From Pseudomonas fluorescens NCIMB 11764 (GTDB taxonomy: Bacteria > Pseudomonadota > Gammaproteobacteria > Pseudomonadales > Pseudomonadaceae): a stretch of DNA of 64,000 bases. A program made the translations under genes and the position numbers. The stretch spans positions 6,902,001 to 6,966,000 of the forward strand of contig NZ_CP010945.1 of NCBI RefSeq assembly GCF_000293885.2, in the 5' to 3' direction. Below are positions 38,029 to 48,199 of this stretch, piece by piece. Positions within the stretch are counted from its first letter, which is position 1. The number at the start of each line of letters is the position of its first letter. The notes below the pieces were generated by a model, which was not told the DNA's origin, did no database searches, and worked only from the letters and a program-made list of their open reading frames with translations.

Positions 38029-39054
38029 CTACAGCGCCAACGGCGCTCTTTCGCACAAAGTTCTCAGCGCCTTGGCCCACTGCGGATCATCGTTGAGACA
38101 CGGCACCAGCACCAACTCATCTCCCCCCGCTTCGCGGAACAGTTCATTCCCGCGATCACCGATTTCCTCAAGCGTCTCGATGCAATCGGCAACGAACGCC
38201 GGGCACATCACCAGCAACTTCTTCACGCCCATTCCCGCCAGCTCATCGAGGCGTGCTTCGGTATAGGGTTCGATCCATTTCGCCCGACCCAATCGCGACT
38301 GGAACGACACCGACCACTTGCCGTCCGGCAAGCCCAGCCGCTCGGCAAACTCGGAAGCAGTGCGTAGGCATTGGGCGCGGTAGCAGGTCGCCAAAACTTC
38401 TGGCGAAGCGTTCAGGCAGCAGTTATCGCTTTGGAAGCAATGGTGACCGGTAGGGTCTATTTTCTTCAGATGCCGCTCCGGCAAACCGTGGAAGCTCAGC
38501 AGCAGGTGATCGTAATCCTGCAGTAAATACGGCTTGGCGCTGGCCACCAACGCATCGAGGTATTCCGGCTGATCGTAGAACGGCTGGAGAATCGAAAACT
38601 GCACGTCGAGTTGCTTCTCCCGCACGACCCGCCGGGCTTCCTCGATCACCGTAGTGACGGTGCTGTCGGCGAACTGTGGATAAAGCGGCGCGAGGGTAAT
38701 TTTCTTGTGCCCCTGGGCAGCGAGCTGAACCAGTTTCGTTTCAATCGACGGCTCGCCGTAACGCATGGCCAGTTCTACCGGACCGTGAGTCCACTCAGCG
38801 GTCATGGCCTGCTGCAATCGACGGCTGAGCACCACCAGCGGCGAGCCCTCCTCCCACCAGATCGAGGCATAGGCGTGGGCCGACTGCTCCGGGCGCTTGA
38901 TCAGAATCAGCGACACCAGCAAACGTCGCACCGGCCATGGCAGGTCGATCACGTACGGGTCCATCAGAAATTGATTGAGGTAGCTGCGCACATCCGCCAC
39001 AGAGGTGGAGGCAGGTGAACCCAGGTTGACCAGAAGCAACGCGTGATCGGTCAT
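38029..39054 (-). CDS. hemH: Ferrochelatase
   Basis: 341 residues. Inserts Fe2+ into protoporphyrin IX, the last step of heme synthesis. [19 protein letters not shown] at the start, [20 protein letters not shown] in the middle (active-site His) and [15 protein letters not shown] near the end are diagnostic. The next gene upstream is the epimerase on the same strand, 13 bases away, so they may share a transcript that starts at the light-box promoter region. Confidence 0.94.
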   Translation of the reverse strand: MTDHALLLVNLGSPASTSVADVRSYLNQFLMDPYVIDLPWPVRRLLVSLILIKRPEQSAHAYASIWWEEGSPLVVLSRRLQQAMTAEWTHGPVELAMRYGEPSIETKLVQLAAQGHKKITLAPLYPQFADSTVTTVIEEARRVVREKQLDVQFSILQPFYDQPEYLDALVASAKPYLLQDYDHLLLSFHGLPERHLKKIDPTGHHCFQSDNCCLNASPEVLATCYRAQCLRTASEFAERLGLPDGKWSVSFQSRLGRAKWIEPYTEARLDELAGMGVKKLLVMCPAFVADCIETLEEIGDRGNELFREAGGDELVLVPCLNDDPQWAKALRTLCERAPLAL

Positions 39055-39067
39055 GCAACGTCCTATT

Positions 39068-39970
39068 TCAGAGGCGGCTGGACAAGTCGTCCAGGGCCGC
39101 GCGCAAATCAGTGAACTGGAATGTAAAACCCGCTTTCAACAAACGCGCCGGCACGGCTTTCTGGCCGCCCAGCAACAGCAATGACAATTCGCCCAAACAC
39201 ACCTTCAACGCCAGGGCCGGCATGGGCATGAATGCCGGGCGATGCAACACGGCGCCCAGCGTGCTGGCAAACTCACGATTGCGCACCGGTTTGGGCGCGC
39301 AGGCATTATAAGGACCGCTGGCGTCTTTCTGATGCAGAAGAAAATCAATCACGGCGATTTGATCCTTGATATGGATCCACGGCATCCACTGCCGACCATC
39401 GCCAAGAGGCCCGCCCAGTCCCAGTTTGAACGGCAACAACAGCCGCGACAAAAAGCCACCCTCGGCAGACAACACCAACCCCGTGCGAATCAGGATCACT
39501 CGGATGCCCAAGGCCTCGGCGCGCTGCGCGGTTTCCTCCCAGGCAATGCACAACTGGCTGGCGAAATCGTCGATGACGGGTGGAGATTCCTCAGTCAATT
39601 CCCGCTCGCCACCGTCGCCGTACCAGCCCACGGCGGAGCCTGAGATCAACACCTGCGGTTTCTGTTCGCGGGTGTCGAGCCAGGCCAGCAGGGTTTCGGT
39701 CAGGGTGATGCGACTGCTCCAGAGCAAGGCCTTGCGCTTGGTCGTCCAGGGCCGGTCGGCAATCGGAGCACCCGCCAGGTTGATAATCGCGTCCACGGGC
39801 TCTTGTCCGAGGTCTTCCAACCGCGCGACACCACGAACTTCTGCACCGCAGATTTTCGCGACTTTTTCAGGTGCCCGACTCCATACCGTCAGACGATGTC
39901 CCTGGCTCAGCCAGTGTCGGCAGAGTTGACTCCCTATCAAACCAGTACCGCCGGTCAGCAATATGTGCAT
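39068..39970 (-). CDS. TIGR01777 family SDR epimerase (YfcH-like)
   Basis: 300 residues. NAD(P)-binding start [17 protein letters not shown], then [17 protein letters not shown] and [13 protein letters not shown] with the catalytic Tyr region, and a C-terminal DUF1731-like part ([16 protein letters not shown]). Function unproven. Divergent from an FAD oxidoreductase; the intergenic region carries a T(G/A)TACA-type box, so it may belong to the light regulon. Confidence 0.88.
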   Translation of the reverse strand: MHILLTGGTGLIGSQLCRHWLSQGHRLTVWSRAPEKVAKICGAEVRGVARLEDLGQEPVDAIINLAGAPIADRPWTTKRKALLWSSRITLTETLLAWLDTREQKPQVLISGSAVGWYGDGGERELTEESPPVIDDFASQLCIAWEETAQRAEALGIRVILIRTGLVLSAEGGFLSRLLLPFKLGLGGPLGDGRQWMPWIHIKDQIAVIDFLLHQKDASGPYNACAPKPVRNREFASTLGAVLHRPAFMPMPALALKVCLGELSLLLLGGQKAVPARLLKAGFTFQFTDLRAALDDLSSRL

Positions 39971-40091
39971 GACTTCTTCCTCGCGTGGCGTTTTACCCTG
40001 ATCACTAGTCTATTTTTATAAGCAGGGATCTTTGATATCGGGCAGGCTCTGTTGATAACAATAGGCCAAGCTGTCAGAACGAGAACGCTAA

Positions 40092-41365
<1,274 letters not shown>

Positions 41366-41484
41366 ATCGCCTGTAGAAGCGAACTCGCAATGTCCGTCAA
41401 TGCCTTCGCTTTAAACCTGACACGCTTCAGCAATCTCAGGTTCATGGTCATCAGCCTCGCTCCCACAGGGCTCCCGGAAAAACC

Positions 41485-41508
41485 TATACAAATAATTTGA
41501 CTTGTACA
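41485..41508 (+). promoter_or_regulatory. PplR/LitR light box 1
   Basis: TATACA-N12-TGTACA, an exact match to T(G/A)TACA-N12-TGTA(C/T)A. It covers the -35 element TTGACT (41497-41502), and its second half-site is the first six bases of the promoter spacer. Confidence 0.75.
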
Positions 41509-41524
41509 CCTTTGAATCTATGAT
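41497..41524 (+). promoter_or_regulatory. Sigma-70 promoter of the light operon
   Basis: TTGACT (41497-41502), 16-bp spacer, TATGAT (41519-41524), each one base from consensus. The start would be near 41531. Light box 1 covers the -35 and light box 2 covers the start, so a bound regulator would block polymerase. Confidence 0.7.
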
Positions 41525-41534
41525 GAAGGCATGT

Positions 41535-41558
41535 TGTACAGAAATTTAATTTTGTACA
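41535..41558 (+). promoter_or_regulatory. PplR/LitR light box 2
   Basis: TGTACA (41535-41540), 12 bp, TGTACA (41553-41558), again an exact match. It lies just downstream of the expected transcription start and 24 bases before the first ATG. Confidence 0.75.
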
Positions 41559-41581
41559 AGTCTTGGATTCGAGGTGCACCC

Positions 41582-42541
41582 ATGCCCCACGCCAGCGCGA
41601 AACCGAAAATTGCTATCAGCGCCTGCCTGATGGGCGCCGAGGTGCGTTTCAACGGTGGGCACAAGGAATCGCGGCTGTGCAGCCGCACCCTCACTGAATA
41701 TTTCGAATTCGTCCCGGTCTGTCCGGAGGTCGCGATCGGTCTCGGCATCCCTCGGCAACCCATACGACTGGTCGGCGACGCTGAACAACCTGAAGCCCTT
41801 GGCACTGTTGACCCTGAACTGAATGTCACCCGAGCGCTGGCCGATTACGGCGAGAAAATGGCCATTGAGCTGGACAATATCTGCGGCTACATCTTCATGC
41901 AGAAATCACCGTCATGCGGCCTGGATCGGGTCAAGGTCTACCACGCCAACGGCGCGCCCGTAGACGGCGGCGGCCGAGGCATCTATGCCCAGGCGTTCTG
42001 CGCGTTGCATCCGGACCTGCCGGTGGAAGAAGACGGTCGTCTCAATGACCCGGTGCTGCGGGAAAACTTCCTTACCCGAGTATTCGCCTACAGCGCCTGG
42101 CAAGAGCTGCTGCAAGCGGGCCTGACTCGCCGCGGACTGACGGAATTTCACTCGCGGTATAAATACCTGCTGATGGCCCACAATCCGGTGCAGTACAAAA
42201 CCCTGGGCAATCTGCTGGGCAACATGGGCCAGATCGATCCGAAAGAACTCGGCCCACGCTATTTCAGCGAACTGATGGCGGCCTTGAAGAAGTGCGCCAC
42301 GCGCCGCACCCACACCAATGTTCTGCAACACATCAGTGGTTACCTCAAACAGGTCATCAGCGCTGACGACAAACAGGAAGTGCAACACGTCATCGGCCAG
42401 TACCGCCACGGCATCGTGCCGCTGGTGGTGCCGCTGACGCTGCTCAAACATCACTTTCGCCGACATCCGGATCCGTACATTGCACAACAGGTTTACCTGC
42501 AACCGCACCCGGAAAACCTAAGCCTGCGAAACGCGATCTGA
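41582..42541 (+). CDS. DUF523/DUF1722 (YbgA-like) protein
   Basis: 319 residues from ATG 41582 with GAGGTG upstream. N-terminal DUF523 with conserved cysteines (SACLMG, LCSRT, VCPEV, SPSCGL), C-terminal DUF1722 (about 180-315: FHSRYKYLLMAHN, LGNLLGNM, PLTLLKHHF). E. coli YbgA, which is DUF1722 only, is encoded next to phr. The cysteines suggest a metal or iron-sulfur site. First gene of the light operon; its stop overlaps the ATG of the MerR gene by one base. Function unknown. Confidence 0.88.
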   Translation: MPHASAKPKIAISACLMGAEVRFNGGHKESRLCSRTLTEYFEFVPVCPEVAIGLGIPRQPIRLVGDAEQPEALGTVDPELNVTRALADYGEKMAIELDNICGYIFMQKSPSCGLDRVKVYHANGAPVDGGGRGIYAQAFCALHPDLPVEEDGRLNDPVLRENFLTRVFAYSAWQELLQAGLTRRGLTEFHSRYKYLLMAHNPVQYKTLGNLLGNMGQIDPKELGPRYFSELMAALKKCATRRTHTNVLQHISGYLKQVISADDKQEVQHVIGQYRHGIVPLVVPLTLLKHHFRRHPDPYIAQQVYLQPHPENLSLRNAI

Positions 42542-43482
42542 TGAAAACTCCACTCGACACCAGTGCCCGCGAAGACCTCGGCGCCGACTTTAAAAAAGCC
42601 CTCGATGAAGGCTGGCTGCCGATTCGTGAAGTGGCCCGGCAGACCGGCGTCAACGCCATCACTTTGCGCGCCTGGGAACGACGTTACGGGCTGATCGTGC
42701 CGCAACGTACGCCCAAAGGGCATCGACTGTTCAGCGCCGAACACGTGCAACGCATCCTGACGATCCTCACCTGGCTCAATCGTGGCGTGGCCGTCAGCCA
42801 GGTCAAGCAACTGCTCGACTCCCCGCAAGCTTTTAGCGAGTCGGTCGAAAATGATTGGCAGGTGCTGTGCAACACGCTGCTGCAAGCGGTCACTTCGCTC
42901 AACGAACGCACCCTCGATGACACCGTCAACCAGGCGATCGCTTTGTACCCACCGCGGACCCTGTGCGAACAGTTGCTGATGCCGTTGCTAGCCGAGCTTG
43001 AACAACGCTGGCAGGGCCAGTTTGGCGCGCAGATGGAGCGTGTGTTTTTTTACTCCTGGTTACGCAGCAAATTCGGCGCGCGCATCTACCATAACAACCG
43101 TCAGTTGCGCAGCGCACCGCTGCTGTTGATCAATCACTCCGACCTGCCGCTGGAACCACATCTGTGGCTCACCGCGTGGCTGATCAGCAGTGCCGATTGC
43201 CCGGTGGAAGTGTTCGACTGGCCGCTGCCGGCGGGCGAGCTCGCACTGGCGGTCGATCACCTGCAAGCTCGCGGCGTACTGCTGTATTCCAGCAAAGCCA
43301 TGAACCTTGCGCAGTTGCCGAAACTTTTCAACGGCGTCGGCGGCCCAAAAATGATTGCCGGACCAACGGTGTGCATCCACCACGCCGAGTTGTCCGTAAA
43401 AACGACAGAGATTGCAGAATTGTTCCTGGCCGAAGATCCGTTATCGGCGCATCAGGACCTGCTTCAGCGCGGGCTTATTTAA
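42541..43482 (+). CDS. MerR family regulator, class II LitR (PplR1-like)
   Basis: 313 residues. The N-terminal MerR helix-turn-helix (about 27-95) holds TLRAWERRYGLIVPQRTPKG, typical of the LitR/CarH branch. The C-terminal part resembles the helical-bundle plus Rossmann B12 domain but lacks the cobalamin signals: the E-H of the W-x9-EH motif reads E166-R167, and no DxHxxG loop is present. Such class II members, such as P. putida PplR1, do not need B12 and work with LOV proteins encoded elsewhere (from memory). Lies directly under two matching boxes, so autoregulated. Ends one base before the phr ATG. Confidence 0.85.
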   Translation: MKTPLDTSAREDLGADFKKALDEGWLPIREVARQTGVNAITLRAWERRYGLIVPQRTPKGHRLFSAEHVQRILTILTWLNRGVAVSQVKQLLDSPQAFSESVENDWQVLCNTLLQAVTSLNERTLDDTVNQAIALYPPRTLCEQLLMPLLAELEQRWQGQFGAQMERVFFYSWLRSKFGARIYHNNRQLRSAPLLLINHSDLPLEPHLWLTAWLISSADCPVEVFDWPLPAGELALAVDHLQARGVLLYSSKAMNLAQLPKLFNGVGGPKMIAGPTVCIHHAELSVKTTEIAELFLAEDPLSAHQDLLQRGLI

Positions 43483-44949
43483 ATGAATCGTACGGATACC
43501 ACCCTGCAATTGATCTGGCTGCGCAGCGACTTGCGCCTGCATGACAACACCGCCCTGTCGGCCGCCGCATCCCGGGGCCCGAGCGTGGCGGTGTACTTGT
43601 TGAGCCCGGAACAATGGCGCGAGCATGACGATGCACCGTGCAAAGTGGATTTCTGGCTTCGCAACCTTCGCGAATTGAGCCGCGCACTCGGCGAGTTGAA
43701 CATCCCGCTGCTCATCCGCATGGCCTCTCGCTGGGATGAAGCGCCGAAGGTTCTGCTCGATCTGTGCCAGCAGTTGAAGATCGACGCGGTGCACGTCAAC
43801 GAGGAGTACGGCATTCACGAAAGCCGCCGCGATGCGGCGGTAGCCGACGCACTGAAAACCAAGGGTATCGACTTTTATAGCTACCTCGATCAGTTGCTGT
43901 TCAAGCCCGGCACCGTGCTGACCAAGACCGGCACGTACTTCCAGGTCTTCAGTCAGTTCCGCAAGGTTTGCTACGACCGTCTGCGCAGCTCGTTGCCGAG
44001 CCTGGTGAGCGCGCCAATGGCTCAATCGCGCCTGACCGTCGACAGTGATGAAATCCCTTCAAGCGTTGCAGGCTTCGCCACGCCCAGCGAAACCTTGCGC
44101 GCGCTGTGGCCCGCCGGTGAAGCCGAAGCCCGCCGCCGCCTCGACACCTTCGCCGATGCGCAGATCGACTACTACAAAAGTGAACGCGACTTCCCGGCCA
44201 AACCCGGCACCAGTCAGCTCTCGGCCTACCTCGCGGCCGGCGTCATTTCCCCGCGCCAGTGCTTGCATGCAGCCCTGCAAAGCAATCAGGGCGAGTTCGA
44301 AAGCGGCAAAGTCGGCGCCGTCACCTGGATCAACGAATTGCTGTGGCGCGAGTTCTACAAACACATTCTGGAGGGCTACCCACGCGTCTCCCGCCACCGC
44401 GCCTTCCGCCCGGAAACCGAAGCCCTGGCCTGGCGCGACGCCCCCGATGAACTGGCGGCCTGGCAAGAAGCGCGTACCGGCCTGCCGATCATCGACGCCG
44501 CAATGCGCCAACTGCTCGAAACCGGCTGGATGCACAACCGTTTGCGCATGGTCGTGGCGATGTTCCTCACCAAGAATCTGCTGATCGACTGGCGTGAAGG
44601 CGAACGTTTTTTCATGCGGCACCTGATCGATGGCGACCTCGCGGCGAACAACGGCGGCTGGCAGTGGAGTTCGTCCACCGGCACCGACTCCGCGCCCTAC
44701 TTCCGGATTTTCAACCCGCTCAGCCAATCGGAAAAATTCGACAGCGAAGGCCTGTTCATCAAGCACTGGCTGCCGGAGCTGGCCGGGCTGAACAAGAAAG
44801 ACGTGCACAACCCGGAAAACCTCGGCGGCCTGTTCGGGGTGGCAGGTTATCCGTCGCCAATCGTCAATCTGAGTACGAGCCGCGCTCGCGCGCTGACCGC
44901 GTTCAAAAACCTGCCATCGCGACAAAATGCCGGAGGTGGCTATGAGTGA
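43483..44949 (+). CDS. phrB: Deoxyribodipyrimidine photolyase (class I CPD)
   Basis: 488 residues. Uses light energy to split cyclobutane pyrimidine dimers. N-terminal antenna domain WLRSDLRLHDNTALSAA; C-terminal FAD domain with TWINELLWREFYKHIL, then RMVVAMFLTKNLLIDWREGE and NNGGWQWSSSTGTDSAPYFR, the CPD-photolyase signature. The Trp triad positions look intact. It starts directly at the MerR stop and overlaps the next gene by eight bases. Its light control is sensible, since the substrate comes from UV. Confidence 0.97.
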   Translation: MNRTDTTLQLIWLRSDLRLHDNTALSAAASRGPSVAVYLLSPEQWREHDDAPCKVDFWLRNLRELSRALGELNIPLLIRMASRWDEAPKVLLDLCQQLKIDAVHVNEEYGIHESRRDAAVADALKTKGIDFYSYLDQLLFKPGTVLTKTGTYFQVFSQFRKVCYDRLRSSLPSLVSAPMAQSRLTVDSDEIPSSVAGFATPSETLRALWPAGEAEARRRLDTFADAQIDYYKSERDFPAKPGTSQLSAYLAAGVISPRQCLHAALQSNQGEFESGKVGAVTWINELLWREFYKHILEGYPRVSRHRAFRPETEALAWRDAPDELAAWQEARTGLPIIDAAMRQLLETGWMHNRLRMVVAMFLTKNLLIDWREGERFFMRHLIDGDLAANNGGWQWSSSTGTDSAPYFRIFNPLSQSEKFDSEGLFIKHWLPELAGLNKKDVHNPENLGGLFGVAGYPSPIVNLSTSRARALTAFKNLPSRQNAGGGYE

Positions 44950-45364
44950 TTTTCTGCGGCGCTTCGCCCGGCAGTTTGGTGAACTCAACAAAGACAACCT
45001 GCAACGCCTGAATGAGTTGTATACCGCTGATGTGCATTTCACCGATCCGCTGCACGAAGTACAGGGCATCGGGCATTTGCGCAGCTATTTCAGTGAGCTC
45101 TACGCCAACGTCAGCGAGCTGCGTTTCGATTTTTACGGCTTCGACCAGACCGGCGAAGGCGAAGGTTATCTGCGCTGGGTCATGAGCTACCGCCATCCAC
45201 GCCTGGCCGGCGGGGGCTTGATTCGGGTGGATGGCTGCTCGCACCTGCTCTGGAGTGACAAGGTCTATCGCCACCGGGATTACTTCGATGCCGGGGCTCT
45301 GCTTTACGAACATGTACCCGTATTGGGCCGGGCAATCGCCTGGTTGAAAAGGAGAATGGGATGA
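44942..45364 (+). CDS. SnoaL-like (NTF2-fold) protein
   Basis: 140 residues; ATG 44942 overlaps the phr stop, with GGAGGT just before it. The NTF2/SnoaL-type pattern is LNELYTADVHFTDPLHEVQG, then a conserved Arg and Trp in LRWVMSYRHPRLAGGG. Such cup-shaped proteins bind small hydrophobic ligands or isomerise them. In singlet-oxygen clusters of other proteobacteria a homologue accompanies phr and the CFA-like gene. ATGA overlap with the SDR gene. Confidence 0.85.
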   Translation: MSDFLRRFARQFGELNKDNLQRLNELYTADVHFTDPLHEVQGIGHLRSYFSELYANVSELRFDFYGFDQTGEGEGYLRWVMSYRHPRLAGGGLIRVDGCSHLLWSDKVYRHRDYFDAGALLYEHVPVLGRAIAWLKRRMG

Positions 45365-46143
45365 GCCTTACACCTCCACGACGATATTGGCTGACCGGGG
45401 CCAGCAGCGGCATTGGCGCCGCGCTGGCCGAGGAAATCCTGAAAACCGGCGCCCACCTGGCGGTCAGCTCACGCTCGCTGGCGCCGCTGAAAGTCTTGTC
45501 GCAACGCTATCCCGGGCAAGTGTTGGTGGTGGCGGGAGACCTGACCAACAGCCAGACCGTGCGCGAAATCGGCGAGCAAATTACGCATGACTGGGGCTCG
45601 CTGGATACGGTGATTCTCAATGCCGGCACCTGCGAATACGTCGACGTTCAGCAGTTCGACTCGTCGATCATCGAGCACGTGGTGCGCACCAATCTGCTGG
45701 CCAGCAGTTACTGCATCGAAGCGGCGCTGCCGCTGTTGCGCAAAGGCACCGCGCCGCACCTGGTGGGCGTCGCCAGTTCGGTGACCTACCTGCCGCTGCC
45801 ACGGGCGGAGGCGTATGGCGCGTCGAAGGCCGGGCTGCGTTATCTGTTCGAATCGTTGCGCATTGACCTCGCGCCCGAAGGCATCGAAGTCACCGTGGTC
45901 AGCCCGGGGTTCGTCGACACACCGCTGACGGCGAAGAACGATTTCCCGATGCCGCTCAGTTGGCCGGTGGGCAAAGCGGCGCGGCACATCTTCGCCAAAC
46001 TGAAAAACCGGCCACTGGAGATCGCGTTCCCGGCGCTGTTCATGGCGGCGCTCTGGCCGCTGTCGAAAATGCCCAACCGGGTGAAGCTCGCCATCGGCAA
46101 ACGCATGGTGCGCAGCAGTCCGCCGATCAAGGACGTGCCGTGA
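45361..46143 (+). CDS. Short-chain dehydrogenase/reductase
   Basis: 260 residues. Cofactor loop TGASSGIGAAL (about 13-23), NAG motif ILNAGTCEY, catalytic Ser (VASSVTYLPL) and Tyr-Lys in YGASKAG. A membrane-proximal basic C-terminus. It overlaps its neighbours at both ends (ATGA, GTGA). Probably acts with the following FAD enzyme on a lipid; the substrate is unknown. Confidence 0.9.
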   Translation: MSLTPPRRYWLTGASSGIGAALAEEILKTGAHLAVSSRSLAPLKVLSQRYPGQVLVVAGDLTNSQTVREIGEQITHDWGSLDTVILNAGTCEYVDVQQFDSSIIEHVVRTNLLASSYCIEAALPLLRKGTAPHLVGVASSVTYLPLPRAEAYGASKAGLRYLFESLRIDLAPEGIEVTVVSPGFVDTPLTAKNDFPMPLSWPVGKAARHIFAKLKNRPLEIAFPALFMAALWPLSKMPNRVKLAIGKRMVRSSPPIKDVP

Positions 46144-47387
46144 ACATCGCTATCATAGGCAGCGGCATCTCGGGGCTCACCTGCGCTTACCTGCTGAATC
46201 GAAGCCACGCGATCACCCTGTTCGAGGCCGGCGACCGGGTCGGCGGTCATACCCACACCGTGGACGTGAAGGTCGATGGCAAGGAGTATGCCGTGGACAC
46301 CGGTTTCATTGTGTTCAACGACCGGACCTACCCGAATTTCATTCGCCTGCTGGGCCAGATCGGCGTCGGTTTCAAAGCGACAGAGATGAGTTTCTCGGTC
46401 ACCGACCCGGACAGCGGCCTCGAGTACAACGGCAACAACCTCAACAGCCTGTTCGCCCAGCGCCGCAATCTGCTGTCGCCGAGGTTCTGGGGCATGCTGC
46501 GGGATATCCTGCGCTTCAACAAGCGCGCTCAGTCCGACCTGTCCGAGGGCCGGATCGCGGCCGACACCACGCTCGATGAATACCTCAAGGCCGGCGGTTA
46601 CGGCGAACGGTTCATCCTGCATTACATCGTGCCGATGGGCGCGGCGATCTGGTCGATGCCGATGGCCCAGATGCTGAATTTCCCGGTGGAATTCTTTGTG
46701 CGGTTCTTCAAGAATCACGGTTTGCTGTCGGTCAACAATCGCCCGCAATGGCGGGTGATCGAGGGCGGTTCGAGTGCGTACATCGCACCGTTGACCGCGA
46801 CCTTCAAGCAGAAGATCCGCCTCAACTGTCCCGTGATACGGGTCGAGCGCGATGCCGATGGTGTCGTGATCCACAGCAGCGCCGGCAGCGAACGCTTCGA
46901 CAAAGTCGTGTTTGCCTGCCACAGCGATCAGGCGCTGAAACTGCTGGCCAAGCCGAGCGAAGCCGAACGGTCGATCCTCGGCGCCCTGCCCTATGCCGAC
47001 AACGAAGTGGTGCTGCACACCGACACGCGCCTGCTGCCGTCGCGCAAACGCGCCTGGGCCAGTTGGAATTACCGCCTCGGCGGTGCCGGACATACGCTGG
47101 CCGCGGTCACCTACGACATGAACATTCTGCAAGGCATCCAGAGCGACACCACCTTCTGCGTCAGCCTCAACCAGAGCGCCGGCATCAGTCCGTCCATGGT
47201 GCTCGGCCGATTCACCTACGCCCATCCGCAGTACAGCCTGGCGGCAGTGGCCGCACAGGCACGCTGGGAAGAATTGAATGGCGCGCAACACAGTTTTTAT
47301 TGCGGCGCCTACTGGGCCAACGGTTTCCATGAAGACGGCGTGGTCAGCGCGTTGCGCGTGGCCCGCTCGTTCGGGGAAGTGCTGTGA
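46140..47387 (+). CDS. FAD-dependent oxidoreductase (amine-oxidase fold)
   Basis: 415 residues from GTG 46140 (VNIAIIGSG), chosen because AAGGA is at the right distance and the start overlaps the SDR stop. FAD start IAIIGSGISGLTCAYLLNRS, then FEAGDRVGGHTHTVDV, and the closing CGAYWANGFHEDGVVSAL. The family resembles desaturases of the phytoene type; in furan-fatty-acid pathways an FAD oxidoreductase of this kind introduces a double bond (UfaD). That link is inferred from context. Confidence 0.85.
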   Translation: MNIAIIGSGISGLTCAYLLNRSHAITLFEAGDRVGGHTHTVDVKVDGKEYAVDTGFIVFNDRTYPNFIRLLGQIGVGFKATEMSFSVTDPDSGLEYNGNNLNSLFAQRRNLLSPRFWGMLRDILRFNKRAQSDLSEGRIAADTTLDEYLKAGGYGERFILHYIVPMGAAIWSMPMAQMLNFPVEFFVRFFKNHGLLSVNNRPQWRVIEGGSSAYIAPLTATFKQKIRLNCPVIRVERDADGVVIHSSAGSERFDKVVFACHSDQALKLLAKPSEAERSILGALPYADNEVVLHTDTRLLPSRKRAWASWNYRLGGAGHTLAAVTYDMNILQGIQSDTTFCVSLNQSAGISPSMVLGRFTYAHPQYSLAAVAAQARWEELNGAQHSFYCGAYWANGFHEDGVVSALRVARSFGEVL

Positions 47388-48199
47388 ACAGCGCCCTCTA
47401 CAGCGGCTGGATCGCCCATCGGCGGTTTGCCCCAAGGCGCCATGAATTCCGTTACCGGATCGGCCTGCTGTACCTCGATCTCGATGAACAGGACGTCGTG
47501 CTCGGGTTGTCACCGCTGGCGGGCAACCGCCGTTTCTCGCCGTTTTCGTTTCGCGAAAGCGACTACCTCAAAACCTGCACCGGCAACGGCATGCGCCTGA
47601 TCGATGCCGTGCGCGAACAGGTCCGCCTGGCCATTGGTCATGCGCCACAAGGGTCGGTGTGCCTGTTGACCCAGCCTCGCAGTTGGGGCCTGGCGTTCAA
47701 CCCGGTGAGTTTTTTTTATTGTTACGAAGCAGACGGCCAACTGGCGGCGATTCTTGCCGAAGTCACCAATACCCCGTGGCGCGAGCGTTATCACTATGTG
47801 CTGCCAGCCAGGACGCCGGAGGACCTGCGTGACTTCCATCAGCATTTCGCCGTGGCCAAGTCGTTTCATGTGTCGCCGTTTCTGCCACGCGATCTCGAAC
47901 ACCGCATGAGCTTCAGCCCCGTCGCGAAAAAGCTCGGCGTGCACATGGCCGACTGGCAGGGCGAGCTGAAGCTGTTCGACGCCACGCTCAACCTGAAACG
48001 CGAAGACTTGAGTCGCGCCAGCCTGCACCGTTACTTGCGGCGCTTTCCGTGGATGACCGCGAAAACCTGCCTGGCGATTTATTGGCAAGCCCTGCGCCTG
48101 CTGCTCAAACGCACGCCGATATTTGCTCATCAAGCTGCCAATGGCAGCTTTCAAACCGCCACCGTTCCGCCCAAGGATCGCCGCCATGAAATCCTCTAG
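47384..48199 (+). CDS. DUF1365 domain protein
   Basis: 271 residues from GTG 47384, overlapping the previous stop (GTGA). Typical DUF1365 blocks: GWIAHRRFAPRRHEFRYRI, NPVSFFYCYEADG and AKSFHVSPFLPRD. The family is nearly always coupled to the FAD oxidoreductase and the CFA-like methylase. Function unproven. Ends 14 bases inside the next gene. Confidence 0.88.
   Translation: MNSALYSGWIAHRRFAPRRHEFRYRIGLLYLDLDEQDVVLGLSPLAGNRRFSPFSFRESDYLKTCTGNGMRLIDAVREQVRLAIGHAPQGSVCLLTQPRSWGLAFNPVSFFYCYEADGQLAAILAEVTNTPWRERYHYVLPARTPEDLRDFHQHFAVAKSFHVSPFLPRDLEHRMSFSPVAKKLGVHMADWQGELKLFDATLNLKREDLSRASLHRYLRRFPWMTAKTCLAIYWQALRLLLKRTPIFAHQAANGSFQTATVPPKDRRHEIL

Noticed and set aside
42541..43482. B12-dependent CarH/LitR photosensor
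   Set aside because: Cobalamin motifs are absent, so class II LitR is the better call.
45840..47513. 557-codon antisense frame over the SDR/FAD oxidoreductase genes
   Set aside because: The + strand genes show clear family motifs and overlapping starts; the antisense frame has none.
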